Source: Austwickia chelonae (GTDB taxonomy: Bacteria > Actinomycetota > Actinomycetes > Actinomycetales > Dermatophilaceae). Taken from it: DNA of 64,000 nucleotides. Of the stretch, positions 54,065 to 62,792 are shown piece by piece. Position numbers and translations under genes: made by a program. Positions within the stretch are counted from its first letter, which is position 1, and every line of letters starts with the position of its first letter. Below the pieces are notes generated by a model. That model was not told where the DNA came from and searched no databases. It worked only from the letters and a program-made list of their open reading frames with translations. The DNA lies in NCBI RefSeq assembly GCF_003391095.1, contig NZ_CP031447.1:1860001-1924000 (forward strand), read 5' to 3'.

Positions 54065-54661
54065 ATGACCGCAGACGACCGAGCGTTGATCGTCGTGGAC
54101 GTGCAGAACGACTTCTGCGAAGGAGGAAGTCTGCCTGTCCCAGGAGGGGCCAAAGTCGCCGTCGACATCGCTGACTACCTCCGATGCCACACCCCGGACT
54201 ATGTGGCGGTGGTCGCCAGTGCCGACTGGCATGTCGATCCTGGATCGCATTGGTCGGACAAGCCGGATTTCGTTGACGGCTGGCCCCGGCACTGTGCGGC
54301 GGGCTCCGCTGGGGCCCAGTTCCATCCGGCGTGGGACGATCAGGCACAGAAAGTGGATGCGATCTTCCGTAAGGGTGAGCACAGCGCCGCCTACAGCGCT
54401 TTCGAAGGTTCCACCGTGGAAGACGGCCAGCAGGTGGCCTTGGCCGACTGGCTACGGGCGAATGGCGTCCATGCTGTCGACATCGCGGGGCTGGCCACCG
54501 ACTACTGTGTGCGCGCCACAGCTCTGGACGCTGCCGCTGCCGGTTTCCCGGTGCGTCTGCTACTCGACCTGACCGCAGGCGTCGCCAAGGAGAGCACCAT
54601 CCGTGCTCTTGCCGAGCTTCGCGAAGCAGGAGTGGAACTCGCGGGGACATTCACCGGCTGA
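54065..54661 (+). CDS. pncA: Nicotinamidase PncA
   Basis: Hydrolyses nicotinamide to nicotinate (and would activate pyrazinamide). The 198 residues carry the triad: Asp in ALIVVDVQNDFCEGG, Lys in FRKGEHSAAYSAFEG, Cys in GLATDYCVRATAL. Metal ligands Asp/His are in ASADWHVDPGSHW. The ribosome site AGGAGGA is strong. Downstream of pncB, giving a complete nicotinamide-to-NaMN salvage unit. Confidence 0.95.
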   Translation: MTADDRALIVVDVQNDFCEGGSLPVPGGAKVAVDIADYLRCHTPDYVAVVASADWHVDPGSHWSDKPDFVDGWPRHCAAGSAGAQFHPAWDDQAQKVDAIFRKGEHSAAYSAFEGSTVEDGQQVALADWLRANGVHAVDIAGLATDYCVRATALDAAAAGFPVRLLLDLTAGVAKESTIRALAELREAGVELAGTFTG

Positions 54662-54684
54662 GCCTGCACGGCTCAACCGGTGAA
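54650..54684. terminator. Hairpin terminator after pncA
   Basis: Stem TTCACCGG with CCGGTGAA, one mismatch, then TGAGCC/GGCTCA with the loop TGCAC. It overlaps the end of pncA and ends before the convergent gene. Confidence 0.75.
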
Positions 54685-54689
54685 CGACG

Positions 54690-55940
54690 TCAGGCCAGGC
54701 CCAGGTTGCGGGCCTCGTCCCACAGTTCGTCCCGCACTCGGGGGTGTGCGGCTCGTTCGATGAGGTTCGCAGCCTGCCGCTTCTCCGAACAGCCAGCCAT
54801 TTCAGCGACACCGTTCTCGGTGATCACGCAGGTGTGCTGGAAAGAGGTCACCGGTTCGTCCAGCAAAGGGACGATCGTCGACACATCGGCTTTGGGATGC
54901 CAACTGCGCAATGCCATGATCGCCTGCCCACCGGGGGCATGCATCGCACCGACCGTGAAATCGGTTTGTCCACCGAAACCGGAATGGATGCGCGCCTTGA
55001 TCCGAGAAGCATTGGCCTGGTCGAGCAGATCCACCTGAAGAGCGGTGTTGATGCTGACCATCGCCGGATTCTGACTGATCCGGCTGGGCGAGTTCACCGT
55101 CTCCGTCCGCAGTACCCGGACCCGAGGGTTCCGGTCGATCCACCGGTACAACTCGGCCGAACCATAGACGAAGGAAGCTGTGATCACCCGGCTGGTGTCC
55201 AATGACCCGGCTTCGTCCAAGGCAAGGACCCCGTCGGAGAGCATCTCCGTCCAGATGCCCAGATCCCGGCGCTCAGCCAGGAAAGGCAGAGTGGCGTCAG
55301 GGATCTCCCCGATACCCAGTTGGAGAGTGGCCCCGTCGGTGACCCGTTCGGAGACCAGGGCCCCAATCGTCCGGGCGGAGGCCGCACGGTCGACGACACC
55401 GCTCGTAGCCGCCGGGGCGGCATGCCGCAGCGGCTCCAGAGGAATGTCGGACTCGACCAGAGCATCGAAGACGTCGACCTCGTACTCGCCGTCGCCGAAG
55501 GTGTAGGGCATCGACGGGTTGGTCTGCGCGATCAGGACAGCGCCCTGGCTACGCGCAGCATCGATGACCCCACAGAGGATATTGATCTCACAGCCGAGGC
55601 TGACCTTGCCCTCGTGCGGCTCCGACGTGTGTACGACGACGGCATCGACCGGAAGATGCCCCTTGAGGAAGAGATGGGGCACGTGGCTGAGCCGAGAGGG
55701 GTAGTAGTCGAGACGCGGGCTACGGCGCATCCCCGCACCGACAAAAGCCGACTCGAGAGCCACCCCTTCCCGATCAGGAACCCCAGGAGGGGCGTTGAGG
55801 ATGAAGAGCCGGTATTCGGCGAGGGCCTGGTCGAGGGCCTGCGCCATGGTCCAGGGAACAGCTCCATTGCCGCTCATCACGATGCGGGGGTTCGCCCCGC
55901 GTGCTGCGACCAGCGCACACGCTTGATCTGGTGTCATCAT
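54690..55940 (-). CDS. Acetyl-CoA hydrolase/4-hydroxybutyrate CoA-transferase family protein
   Basis: A 416-residue CoA-transferase of the Cat1/AbfT family. Visible: ALVAARGANPRIVMSGNGAVPW, LGCEINILCGVIDAARSQGAVLIAQ, LQLGIGEIPDATLPFLAERRDLGIWTEMLSDGVLAL, FVYGSAELYRWIDRN, and SGFGGQTDFTVGAMHAPGG. These are the two CoA-transferase halves. It probably moves CoA between acetate and another acid. Start MMTPDQ at 55940. The upstream in-frame extension overlaps the acyltransferase gene and has no similarity. Single gene. Confidence 0.87.
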   Translation of the reverse strand: MMTPDQACALVAARGANPRIVMSGNGAVPWTMAQALDQALAEYRLFILNAPPGVPDREGVALESAFVGAGMRRSPRLDYYPSRLSHVPHLFLKGHLPVDAVVVHTSEPHEGKVSLGCEINILCGVIDAARSQGAVLIAQTNPSMPYTFGDGEYEVDVFDALVESDIPLEPLRHAAPAATSGVVDRAASARTIGALVSERVTDGATLQLGIGEIPDATLPFLAERRDLGIWTEMLSDGVLALDEAGSLDTSRVITASFVYGSAELYRWIDRNPRVRVLRTETVNSPSRISQNPAMVSINTALQVDLLDQANASRIKARIHSGFGGQTDFTVGAMHAPGGQAIMALRSWHPKADVSTIVPLLDEPVTSFQHTCVITENGVAEMAGCSEKRQAANLIERAAHPRVRDELWDEARNLGLA

Positions 55941-56013
55941 TCGCACGTCCCCACTGTGCCAAAAACAGGCAGTCCGACGCAGCAGGTCGACCGAAGACGT
56001 CCGAACGCCACGC

Positions 56014-58005
56014 TCAGGGCTGGGGCGGGACAGCAGTAGTCGGTCTGACTGGTGGCCGACTGGTCGGCCGCCCTGGCCCTCCGGTTCTTCCCGGAGCACC
56101 CGCAGGCTTGGACGGCCCAGTGGCGGTCGGAGTCGGTGAGGAGGTCGTCGGCGTCGGCTTCGGCAAAGACCCCTCGGAGTCGGGGATCGTGACCTGCGAC
56201 AGGATCAACCGGGTATAGGCCTCTTTGCCCGGCTCGGCCAGGTGAATCCCGTCGGAGACGAACCAGCTGGGTTTGTTCTGGGCGTAGGTGTGCCAATCCG
56301 CAATCGTGGCATTGGCATATCCAGGGGTGATGGAACGGACCGACTGGACAGCCCGACGCTCCCAGCTGCGGGGAACCTTCGGAGTGACCACAATGACTGA
56401 TCGGATGTTCTTCACCGAGTCCAGCGCACGTTTCAGTTCTGCGTCGGGGATGATCCCGTTGTCGCCGGTGTGGATGAGCAGGACATCGGCACGGATCTTC
56501 CCGGCGGCGGCATCTGCGGATAACTCCGGGAGAAGCTTCCAGCTGTGTTCGGCCACCTTGGCCCGGTTGTCCACCTTGCCGAAGAACTTCTGCAGGGCGC
56601 TCTGCGCACCCACCGGCACGGAGTCCCCGTAGACCACCAGGGAAAGATCCAAGCGGGGAGTCACTTGTTCTGGACTCAAGCTCGGAGTCGGTTTGGATGG
56701 CGTGGGAGTCGACGGAGCCACTGCGGTGGGCAGCTGCGGCTGCGGGACATCGACCCGTGCCGGGATCGCGAAGGCCACCGCCATCCCGGCCACCAACTGG
56801 ATGATCGACAGCCGGAAGACCGGGAAGGACCACCGCATATTGCTCCAGGGGTTACGCCAACCGTGCAGACGCACCGGCTGCTCCACCAACTGGTAGGACA
56901 GCTCCGCCAGGACAAAAGTCAGCACGAAGCGCAACACCATGACCCGCGCGCCGCTGAACGGAAGGTCGAGATCGGGCCGGGTGAACGCAGCTACCGGCCA
57001 ATGCCACAGGTACAGGCCGTAGGAGCGTTGCCCGATGTAACGCAGGAGCGGGATGGAGAAGAGTTCCTCGAGAATGCCCGGCCTCGACACGACCGCCACC
57101 AGAAACACCGTGATCACCGAGATGATCGGGAAGCCGAAGCGATACAGCGGGACGGAGAACTCGTCGATCATGACCACCGCGGACACCAAGAGCCCCAGAC
57201 AGGCGACACCGATCCCGGTGTGGACACGGGTCGCCGGTCGGATCGTCGGCATCAGTGAGCCGAAGCCGGCCCCACCGCGGTGAAAAGCCAGCGCAGCACC
57301 GAGCAGGAGGCCGATGGCGTGGCTGTCCGTGCCGAAATACCACCGGCTGGGGTCGCCCGCATCAGGCACTCGGGCCATCGCAGAACCGAATCCCATGATG
57401 AGTGCGGAGATGATCGCCAGCGTGAGGCTGACGATGGTCAGGATCTGCCGACGGGCCCGCTGCCGTGGCACCTTGTTGAGGACCAGGAGGACCAACAACG
57501 GCCAGACGACATAGAACTGTTCCTCGACCGCCAGACTCCACAGATGCTGAAGGACCGGAGGTCGTCCGCTGGCCTCGAAGTAGGAACGCTGGTGGAAGAT
57601 GTACCACCAGTTCGAGGTGTAGGTCGCGGCGGCACCGACATCCCCGAAGAAGACCCCCAGTTGATCACGCCCACCGATCAGCATCGCGACGGTACAGGCC
57701 AGAATGAGCGCGAAGACCGCGGGGAAAAGCCTGCGCATCCGCGCGAGCCAGAACATCTTCAGGTCCGGCCCGTGTACCGCCCATCTGGACCACAGCTGGC
57801 TGCTGATCAGATAACCGGACAAGACGAAGAAGATGTCGACCCCGAGGAAACCGCCGGTGGAGAAGGGGACATGGAAGTGATAAGCCAGCACTGCCAGTAC
57901 TGCGAACGCGCGTACGCCGTCCAGACCGGTCAGGTAGTGAGCTTTCTTGTTCCTTCTCGTACTAGCACGCGTCTCGAGCTCTGAACCGAAAATGCCTGTC
58001 CGCAC
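56014..58005 (-). CDS. OatA-like acyltransferase with SGNH domain
   Basis: A 663-residue membrane protein. N-terminal acyltransferase-3 domain (residues about 20-380, 10-11 helices): HYLTGLDGVRAFAVLAVLAYHF with the catalytic His later in FFVLSGYLISSQLWSRW, and HLWSLAVEEQFYVVWPLLVLL. A Pro/Thr/Ser linker leads to an extracellular SGNH esterase-fold domain: VVYGDSVPVGAQSAL (GDS) and DGIHLAEPGKEAY (DxxH). It probably O-acetylates peptidoglycan or a wall polymer and gives lysozyme resistance. The Pro/Thr-rich C-terminal 50 residues are extra. GTG start after AGGGACAGGA. Confidence 0.9.
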   Translation of the reverse strand: MRTGIFGSELETRASTRRNKKAHYLTGLDGVRAFAVLAVLAYHFHVPFSTGGFLGVDIFFVLSGYLISSQLWSRWAVHGPDLKMFWLARMRRLFPAVFALILACTVAMLIGGRDQLGVFFGDVGAAATYTSNWWYIFHQRSYFEASGRPPVLQHLWSLAVEEQFYVVWPLLVLLVLNKVPRQRARRQILTIVSLTLAIISALIMGFGSAMARVPDAGDPSRWYFGTDSHAIGLLLGAALAFHRGGAGFGSLMPTIRPATRVHTGIGVACLGLLVSAVVMIDEFSVPLYRFGFPIISVITVFLVAVVSRPGILEELFSIPLLRYIGQRSYGLYLWHWPVAAFTRPDLDLPFSGARVMVLRFVLTFVLAELSYQLVEQPVRLHGWRNPWSNMRWSFPVFRLSIIQLVAGMAVAFAIPARVDVPQPQLPTAVAPSTPTPSKPTPSLSPEQVTPRLDLSLVVYGDSVPVGAQSALQKFFGKVDNRAKVAEHSWKLLPELSADAAAGKIRADVLLIHTGDNGIIPDAELKRALDSVKNIRSVIVVTPKVPRSWERRAVQSVRSITPGYANATIADWHTYAQNKPSWFVSDGIHLAEPGKEAYTRLILSQVTIPDSEGSLPKPTPTTSSPTPTATGPSKPAGAPGRTGGPGRPTSRPPVRPTTAVPPQP

Positions 58006-58131
58006 TCCTGTCCCTTCATGACTGCTCGGGCAAGGGAAATCTTCACCCTGTATTTATATCGAGCCTGTCACAAGCCGCTGCGCTCTTGTGCGCCGACCCC
58101 GTCAAGGGGCTCGGTGAGTCATGCTCCCGGA

Positions 58132-59295
58132 TTAGCGGCCCGTTCCTGGGCCACCGAATCTGTTCGGCTGCTGAGCCATGGTCCGTGGTGCGGCCATGAC
58201 CACCTGGGTACTACCCAAAACATCATGGATGGTGCAACGGTTCCGGTCGATGAGGCCACGCCCGAAATCGAACAGCGTGAGGAAAAGTCCAACCCCTGCG
58301 AGGAAAGGTGACCCGGTCAGCAGACGACCGATGACCTTCATCGCACTGCGGCGTGAAATCATATCGAATGTCAACGGCGCTCCTGTACGGGAGACGACTT
58401 TGATACCGAGCATCTGCCTCCCCAGGGTCGTTCCGAACTTCCCGAGGCCGATCAGCTCATAGCTGAAGTAGACGAGCACTGTCACAACGGTGATGACGTC
58501 GGTGAGGGCAAGCACGCTTTCCGGGGTCACCGGCAGCTTCCCTCGCCCGAGGAGAGACCGCTGAACGTCCGCTGACCACGACTCCACTTCTGACCACCGG
58601 GTCAACAGAATCATGGTGGTGAACGGCAAGGCCATCATGACGGACAGCATCAGGTCGGCCAGGAAAGCAAGAATCCGCCGCCACCAGGGAGCCAAGGAAT
58701 GCGTCTGCTGTGCAGGAGCAGACGTGGGTGCAACAGGAATGTGCTGCGGCAGGCCGTGCCGAGGGTCCACCTGCGGAAGCGGTGAGGAGACCGGCGGTGT
58801 GGGCGCGGTCGGCGGAGCTGACGGAGCCGGCGGATGCACCGGGGCCGGAGCGTCAGCAGGTGACGCAGGAGCCGAGGTGGCGCCTGATGTCGTCTCGGCA
58901 GCGCCAGGGTCGGAATGTCCGGCAGATTTCTTCGTTTCCTCGTTCATCGCCGGTGCAGGCTGATTCGGCGGCGCAGGCCGCTCACCTCCCCAACTAGACC
59001 CAAAAGGCCAAAATTCTTGCGCACCAGAGCCACTCGGCTTTCCTTCAGGGCTAGTGGAACTGCCTGTCGTCGAGACGTCACCGGTCGGTGCCGCTGATGA
59101 CCCGCTCACCGTCTGACCTGCAGAACTGCCTGCCGGTGGCATCCCCTTCGACGGGCTTCCCCCGTCCGTCGTCGGTGCTTGCGGTGCATTCTCAGCCCGA
59201 TCCGCCAACTGATCAGTCCAGGCAGACCCGTCCCAATAGCGCAGGCGGCCGCTGTTAGCGGGATCGTCGTACCAACCGGGAGGAGGAGAAACCAT
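58132..59295 (-). CDS. DUF2510 plus RDD domain membrane protein
   Basis: A 387-residue protein. N-terminal DUF2510: PPGWYDDPANSGRLRYWDGSAWTDQ. Then 190 residues of Pro/Ser/Ala-rich linker, and a C-terminal RDD domain with three helices: PWWRRILAFLADLMLSVMMALP, VLVYFSYELIGLGKFGTTLGRQMLGIKVV, RLLTGSPFLAGVGLFLTLFD, ending RNRCTIHDVLGSTQVV. RDD proteins are membrane proteins of uncertain role. The ATG lies 6 nt after CAGGAT. Divergent from the Lrp gene. Confidence 0.87.
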   Translation of the reverse strand: MVSPPPGWYDDPANSGRLRYWDGSAWTDQLADRAENAPQAPTTDGGSPSKGMPPAGSSAGQTVSGSSAAPTGDVSTTGSSTSPEGKPSGSGAQEFWPFGSSWGGERPAPPNQPAPAMNEETKKSAGHSDPGAAETTSGATSAPASPADAPAPVHPPAPSAPPTAPTPPVSSPLPQVDPRHGLPQHIPVAPTSAPAQQTHSLAPWWRRILAFLADLMLSVMMALPFTTMILLTRWSEVESWSADVQRSLLGRGKLPVTPESVLALTDVITVVTVLVYFSYELIGLGKFGTTLGRQMLGIKVVSRTGAPLTFDMISRRSAMKVIGRLLTGSPFLAGVGLFLTLFDFGRGLIDRNRCTIHDVLGSTQVVMAAPRTMAQQPNRFGGPGTGR

Positions 59296-59365
59296 GAAGA
59301 CATCCTGTCAGACCATCGGCCAAGCGCCTGCACCGGAAAGCCTCCAGGAGCAGCTATCGGCGGAT

Positions 59366-59371
59366 TACGCT
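59366..59371 (+). promoter_or_regulatory. Putative -10 hexamer of the Lrp-family gene
   Basis: TACGCT, 7 nt, then ATG at 59379. The RDD gene start is 83 bp away on the other strand. Confidence 0.4.
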
Positions 59372-59378
59372 CCTGAAC

Positions 59379-59924
59379 ATGATCAGCGGAGTGGACCAGC
59401 TCGATGCCCGGATCATCGATCTCTTCACCGAACAGCCTCATATCGGAGTCCTCGGCGCCTCCAGAGCATTGGGTATCGCCCGAGGAACAGTCCAAGCCAG
59501 ACTGGATCGCCTTCAAGAACGCGGTGTCATCACCTCGATGGCGCCCACCGTCGATCCTCGAGCGCTGGGCTACCCGGTGACTGCTTTCTGCAGCCTGCAG
59601 ATACGACAGACCTCCGGACAGTCGACCGTCGTACGACATCTCTCGCAGATTCCAGAAGTCATCGAGACACACACCATCACCGGAAGCTTCGATCTCTTCG
59701 TCAAAGTCGTCGCCCGGAGCAACCACGACCTGCAGCGGGTGATCGACACCATCGTCGACCATGACGACGTCCAACGTGCTTCCACCCAGATCGCGCTGGC
59801 CACCCATATCGGCAGGCGGACCCTGCCACTGGTCCATGCCGCTGCTCACCGGCGCGAGACCCGGTCCGAGCCAGCAGAGAGTCTCGTCAAGCCGGTGGAG
59901 CATCCCAGAACACAGCGACGATGA
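59379..59924 (+). CDS. Lrp/AsnC family transcriptional regulator
   Basis: A 181-residue regulator. N-terminal winged helix: QLDARIIDLFTEQPHIGVLGASRALGIARGTVQARLDRLQERGVI, followed by the RAM domain VTAFCSLQIRQTS, IPEVIETHTITGSFDLFVKVVARSNHDLQRVIDTIV. The helix reads IARGTVQARLDRLQ, a group seen in actinobacteria. Amino-acid-responsive, target unknown. The C-terminal 30 residues are extra and polar. It ends 33 bp before the convergent helicase gene. Confidence 0.9.
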   Translation: MISGVDQLDARIIDLFTEQPHIGVLGASRALGIARGTVQARLDRLQERGVITSMAPTVDPRALGYPVTAFCSLQIRQTSGQSTVVRHLSQIPEVIETHTITGSFDLFVKVVARSNHDLQRVIDTIVDHDDVQRASTQIALATHIGRRTLPLVHAAAHRRETRSEPAESLVKPVEHPRTQRR

Positions 59925-59957
59925 CGCCCACCCGACGAAGGCCCCGACCCGATCGGT

Positions 59958-61712
59958 TCAACGTCGCCCTACGAACCATTCCCTGATCAACGTGATCCGA
60001 GCCGTGACCTGCTCATAGGTCGCGTGATCGAGTGTCGGCCCGCCACATTGACGGCGTAGATCCGAATGGACCATCGCATGAGGATGACCCGTTTTACGCG
60101 CATAGGCGGCGACCAAAGAGTTGAGTTCTTTGCGTGTCGCTGCCAATGCCCGGTGTCCGGCCACTTGTGCTGTTTCCGACGCAGGACGTCGCCGGGCATG
60201 CCGTCGCTGCTTCTCAGCCAACAGTCGCGCCACCTGATCGGGTTCAAGCAGCCCTGGCAGACCGAGGAAGTCCTGTTCATCGTCCGAGCCCGCCTCGGAG
60301 ACGAAGCCGTACTGTTCGGCATCGAAAAGCACATGGTCGAAGGAGGCATCGGACTCCAAGGCCTCGAAGGACAGCTGCTCATCGCCCAGGTCAGCGGTCT
60401 TCTGCGTCCGGTTGGCCTCGGCGAGGAGTTCCTCTTCAGGAGCCCACAAATCATCGGCTCCAGGCTGCTTCGGCCGGTCCAGAGCATGATCGCGTTCGTC
60501 CTCCAGCCTGGCCGCGTGTTCGAGAATGATCGGCACGCTCGGCAGGAAGACACTGGCGGTCTCCCCCCGACGTCGTGCCCGGACAAAACGGCCGACAGCC
60601 TGTGCGAAGAACAACGGGGTCGAGGTCGAGGTGGCGTAGACGCCCACAGCAAGTCGAGGAACGTCGACGCCTTCGGACACCATGCGGACAGCGACCATCC
60701 ATCGTTGTTCCCCCGCCGAGAAGTCCTCGATACTCCGCGACGCCTTGGGATCGTCGGAGAGCACCACGGTCGGCGACTCCCCGGTGATCTGTTTCAGGAT
60801 GCCCGCATAGGCTCTGGCCTGGCTCTGGTTGGTGGCGATCACCAACGCCCCGGCATCGGGAACATGCCTGCGGACCTCGGTGAGCCGCCGGTCAGCTGCC
60901 GCCAGCACCGAAGGGATCCACTCCCCTCTCGGATCCAATGCGGTACGCCAGGCGTGAGCGATGAGATCCTTCGTCATCGGCTCGCCCAGCCGTGCCGCCA
61001 CCTCATCCCCGGCCTTGGTACGCCAACGCATATTGCCGCTGTAGGCCAGGAAGATCACCGGGCGGACCACCCCGTCCGACAGCGCCTCGGCGTAACCGTA
61101 GGTGTAATCGCTGGCCGAACGGCGAATGCCGTGCTCGTCCGGTTCGTAACGGACGAACGGGATGGGAGCGGTGTCCGACCTGAACGGAGTACCGGTCAAC
61201 GCCAGACGCCGCGTGGCCGGTTCGAAAGCCTCCCTGATGGCGTCTCCCCAGGCTTTCGTGTCACCTCCATGGTGAATCTCGTCGAGGATCACCAAGGTGC
61301 GCCACCGTTCGGTACGTGCCCGATGGAGCAACGGCTTGGTGGCGACTCCTGCGTAGGTCAAGGCCACGCCCTGGAAGTCTGCGCTGGTGCCGCCTGCGCC
61401 ATTGGTGAAGCCCGGGTCGATGTGGATGCCGACCCGGGCGGCGGCATCCGCCCACTGGGTCTTCAGATGTTCGGTGGGAGCGACGATGGTGACCTTCTGC
61501 ACCACGCCCCGGTCCAACAGCTCGGTCGCGACCCGCAGGGCGTACGTCGTCTTACCGGCCCCTGGGGTGGCCACCGCCAGGAAGTCACGAGGCTCCACAG
61601 CCAAGTAGCGGTCGAGCGCCTCCGCTTGCCAGGCACGCAGCTTCGAGGCGGTACCCCAAGCCGCACGTTTCGGGAACGCTGGGGACAGGTGGGAGGCAGC
61701 CGAGGTACTCAT
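59958..61712 (-). CDS. DEAD/DEAH-box SF2 helicase (COG1061/XPB-like)
   Basis: A 584-residue SF2 helicase. Walker A FLAVATPGAGKTTYALR, motif Ia IVAPTEHLKTQW, DEIH in LVILDEIHHGGDTKAWG, motif III RLALTGTPFRSD, and motif VI FFAQAVGRFVRARRRGE. The C-terminal 180 residues (from about 400) hold no known domain but include HARRRPASETAQVAGHRALAATRKELNSLVAAYARKTGHPHAMVHSDLRRQCGGP, a conserved actinobacterial tail. It is probably a DNA helicase with a repair role. The ATG at 61712 follows TACCGT by 9 nt. Confidence 0.88.
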   Translation of the reverse strand: MSTSAASHLSPAFPKRAAWGTASKLRAWQAEALDRYLAVEPRDFLAVATPGAGKTTYALRVATELLDRGVVQKVTIVAPTEHLKTQWADAAARVGIHIDPGFTNGAGGTSADFQGVALTYAGVATKPLLHRARTERWRTLVILDEIHHGGDTKAWGDAIREAFEPATRRLALTGTPFRSDTAPIPFVRYEPDEHGIRRSASDYTYGYAEALSDGVVRPVIFLAYSGNMRWRTKAGDEVAARLGEPMTKDLIAHAWRTALDPRGEWIPSVLAAADRRLTEVRRHVPDAGALVIATNQSQARAYAGILKQITGESPTVVLSDDPKASRSIEDFSAGEQRWMVAVRMVSEGVDVPRLAVGVYATSTSTPLFFAQAVGRFVRARRRGETASVFLPSVPIILEHAARLEDERDHALDRPKQPGADDLWAPEEELLAEANRTQKTADLGDEQLSFEALESDASFDHVLFDAEQYGFVSEAGSDDEQDFLGLPGLLEPDQVARLLAEKQRRHARRRPASETAQVAGHRALAATRKELNSLVAAYARKTGHPHAMVHSDLRRQCGGPTLDHATYEQVTARITLIREWFVGRR

Positions 61713-61833
61713 CGCCCCGACACGGTACCCGAATCGGCCGGGCTACAGCTGCACGCTTCGATGCATCACCGTGTCTCCGCCGCTGAAGCGTCACCACTCG
61801 GCGTGCGTAGCCCGAAACGCACCGCTGTCGTTC

Positions 61834-62175
61834 TCAGTCCTGGCCGTCCTGAGGCTCCCGCAGCCCCTCGTAGATCTCCTTGCAGACCGGACACACCGGG
61901 AAACGCTGGGGATCGCGCCCCGGCACCCACACCTTGCCGCACAAGGCGACGACCGGCTGTCCGGACAGAGCACTCTCCAGGATTTTCTCCTTGCGCACAT
62001 AGTGGGAGAAACGTTCGTGATCGCCAGGTTCGGACAGCTGTTGCTCAGTCGAGGTCTCTTCGCGCTCGAGGACGCTGGTGGCGGTCGACGGCCCGAGCGG
62101 CCCGCCAGGACCGTAGGGGTCGAAGGGATCGCTCCCGGGACCGGCTGGGCTCGACTGTGCGAACGGGAAGATCAT
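61834..62175 (-). CDS. DUF3039 family protein
   Basis: A 113-residue actinobacterial protein. The conserved core is HERFSHYVRKEKILESALSGQPVVALCGKVWVPGRDPQRFPVCPVCKEIYEGL, with CPVCK and ALCGKVW giving three Cys, likely zinc-binding. A disordered Gly/Pro N-terminus of 35 residues may be extra. Usually found next to the SF2 helicase gene, as here. Function unknown. The ATG lies 7 nt after TACACT. Confidence 0.87.
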   Translation of the reverse strand: MIFPFAQSSPAGPGSDPFDPYGPGGPLGPSTATSVLEREETSTEQQLSEPGDHERFSHYVRKEKILESALSGQPVVALCGKVWVPGRDPQRFPVCPVCKEIYEGLREPQDGQD

Positions 62176-62182
62176 GTCGCCA

Positions 62183-62188
62183 AGTGTA
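62183..62188 (-). promoter_or_regulatory. Putative -10 hexamer of DUF3039
   Basis: The minus strand reads TACACT, 7 nt, then ATG at 62175. Confidence 0.45.
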
Positions 62189-62228
62189 GTGGCGACCGGT
62201 CAGCGTGCTCCTTACGGGCGGGGCGTGC

Positions 62229-62783
62229 TCAGTTCCACTCCGGATCATCCGGATAGTGGGCGACGAAGGCCAGTCGACCTGGTTGACGTCGGAGGACAGC
62301 CCGCCACAATACTGCCGGATCGAGACAGAAGACGTCCTCTGGCGTGGAATCCACCACGTACCAGCTGCCCTCGTCGATCTCCTCCTCCAATTGGTTTTCG
62401 GACCATCCCGAATAGCCGGCGAAGACCCGCATCCCAGCAGCTCCGGGCAGGGCGTCTTCGGGCCGAACATCCAGATCTACGACGCCCACTGCTCCGAACA
62501 GCAGATGAACCGACGAGGGCGGCTGCCCGCCGGGTAGCCACGCCAGGCCCAAGGCGGTGTCCAGGGAGACGGGCCCGCCCTGGAAGAGCTCGCGAGGAGA
62601 ACACACCTGCTCGCCCCACCCGGGCAGGACCCGGTCCACGTCCACACCGATCGGCTTGTTCAACAACAACCCGTGGGCCCCCGCGGTGTCGTGGTGCAGA
62701 AGCAACACGACACCGCGACGGAACACCTGAGTCGTGATCTGCGGCGTGGCCACCAGCAGCCGACCGGCCAGACTCGTCTCCAC
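62229..62783 (-). CDS. YqgE/AlgH family protein
   Basis: A 184-residue protein of the YqgE/AlgH family. It starts SLAGRLLVATPQITTQVFRRGVVLLLHHD, then GAHGLLLNKPIGV, FQGGPVSLDTALGLAWLPG, and RVFAGYSGWSENQLEEEIDEGSW, the full family pattern. Function unsettled. GTG start at 62783; the gap to the DEAD-box stop is 9 bp, so it is likely cotranscribed, though TAATTC (62790-62795) stands 6 nt upstream and could act as an internal promoter. Confidence 0.93.
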   Translation of the reverse strand: METSLAGRLLVATPQITTQVFRRGVVLLLHHDTAGAHGLLLNKPIGVDVDRVLPGWGEQVCSPRELFQGGPVSLDTALGLAWLPGGQPPSSVHLLFGAVGVVDLDVRPEDALPGAAGMRVFAGYSGWSENQLEEEIDEGSWYVVDSTPEDVFCLDPAVLWRAVLRRQPGRLAFVAHYPDDPEWN

Positions 62784-62792
62784 AGTGGCGAA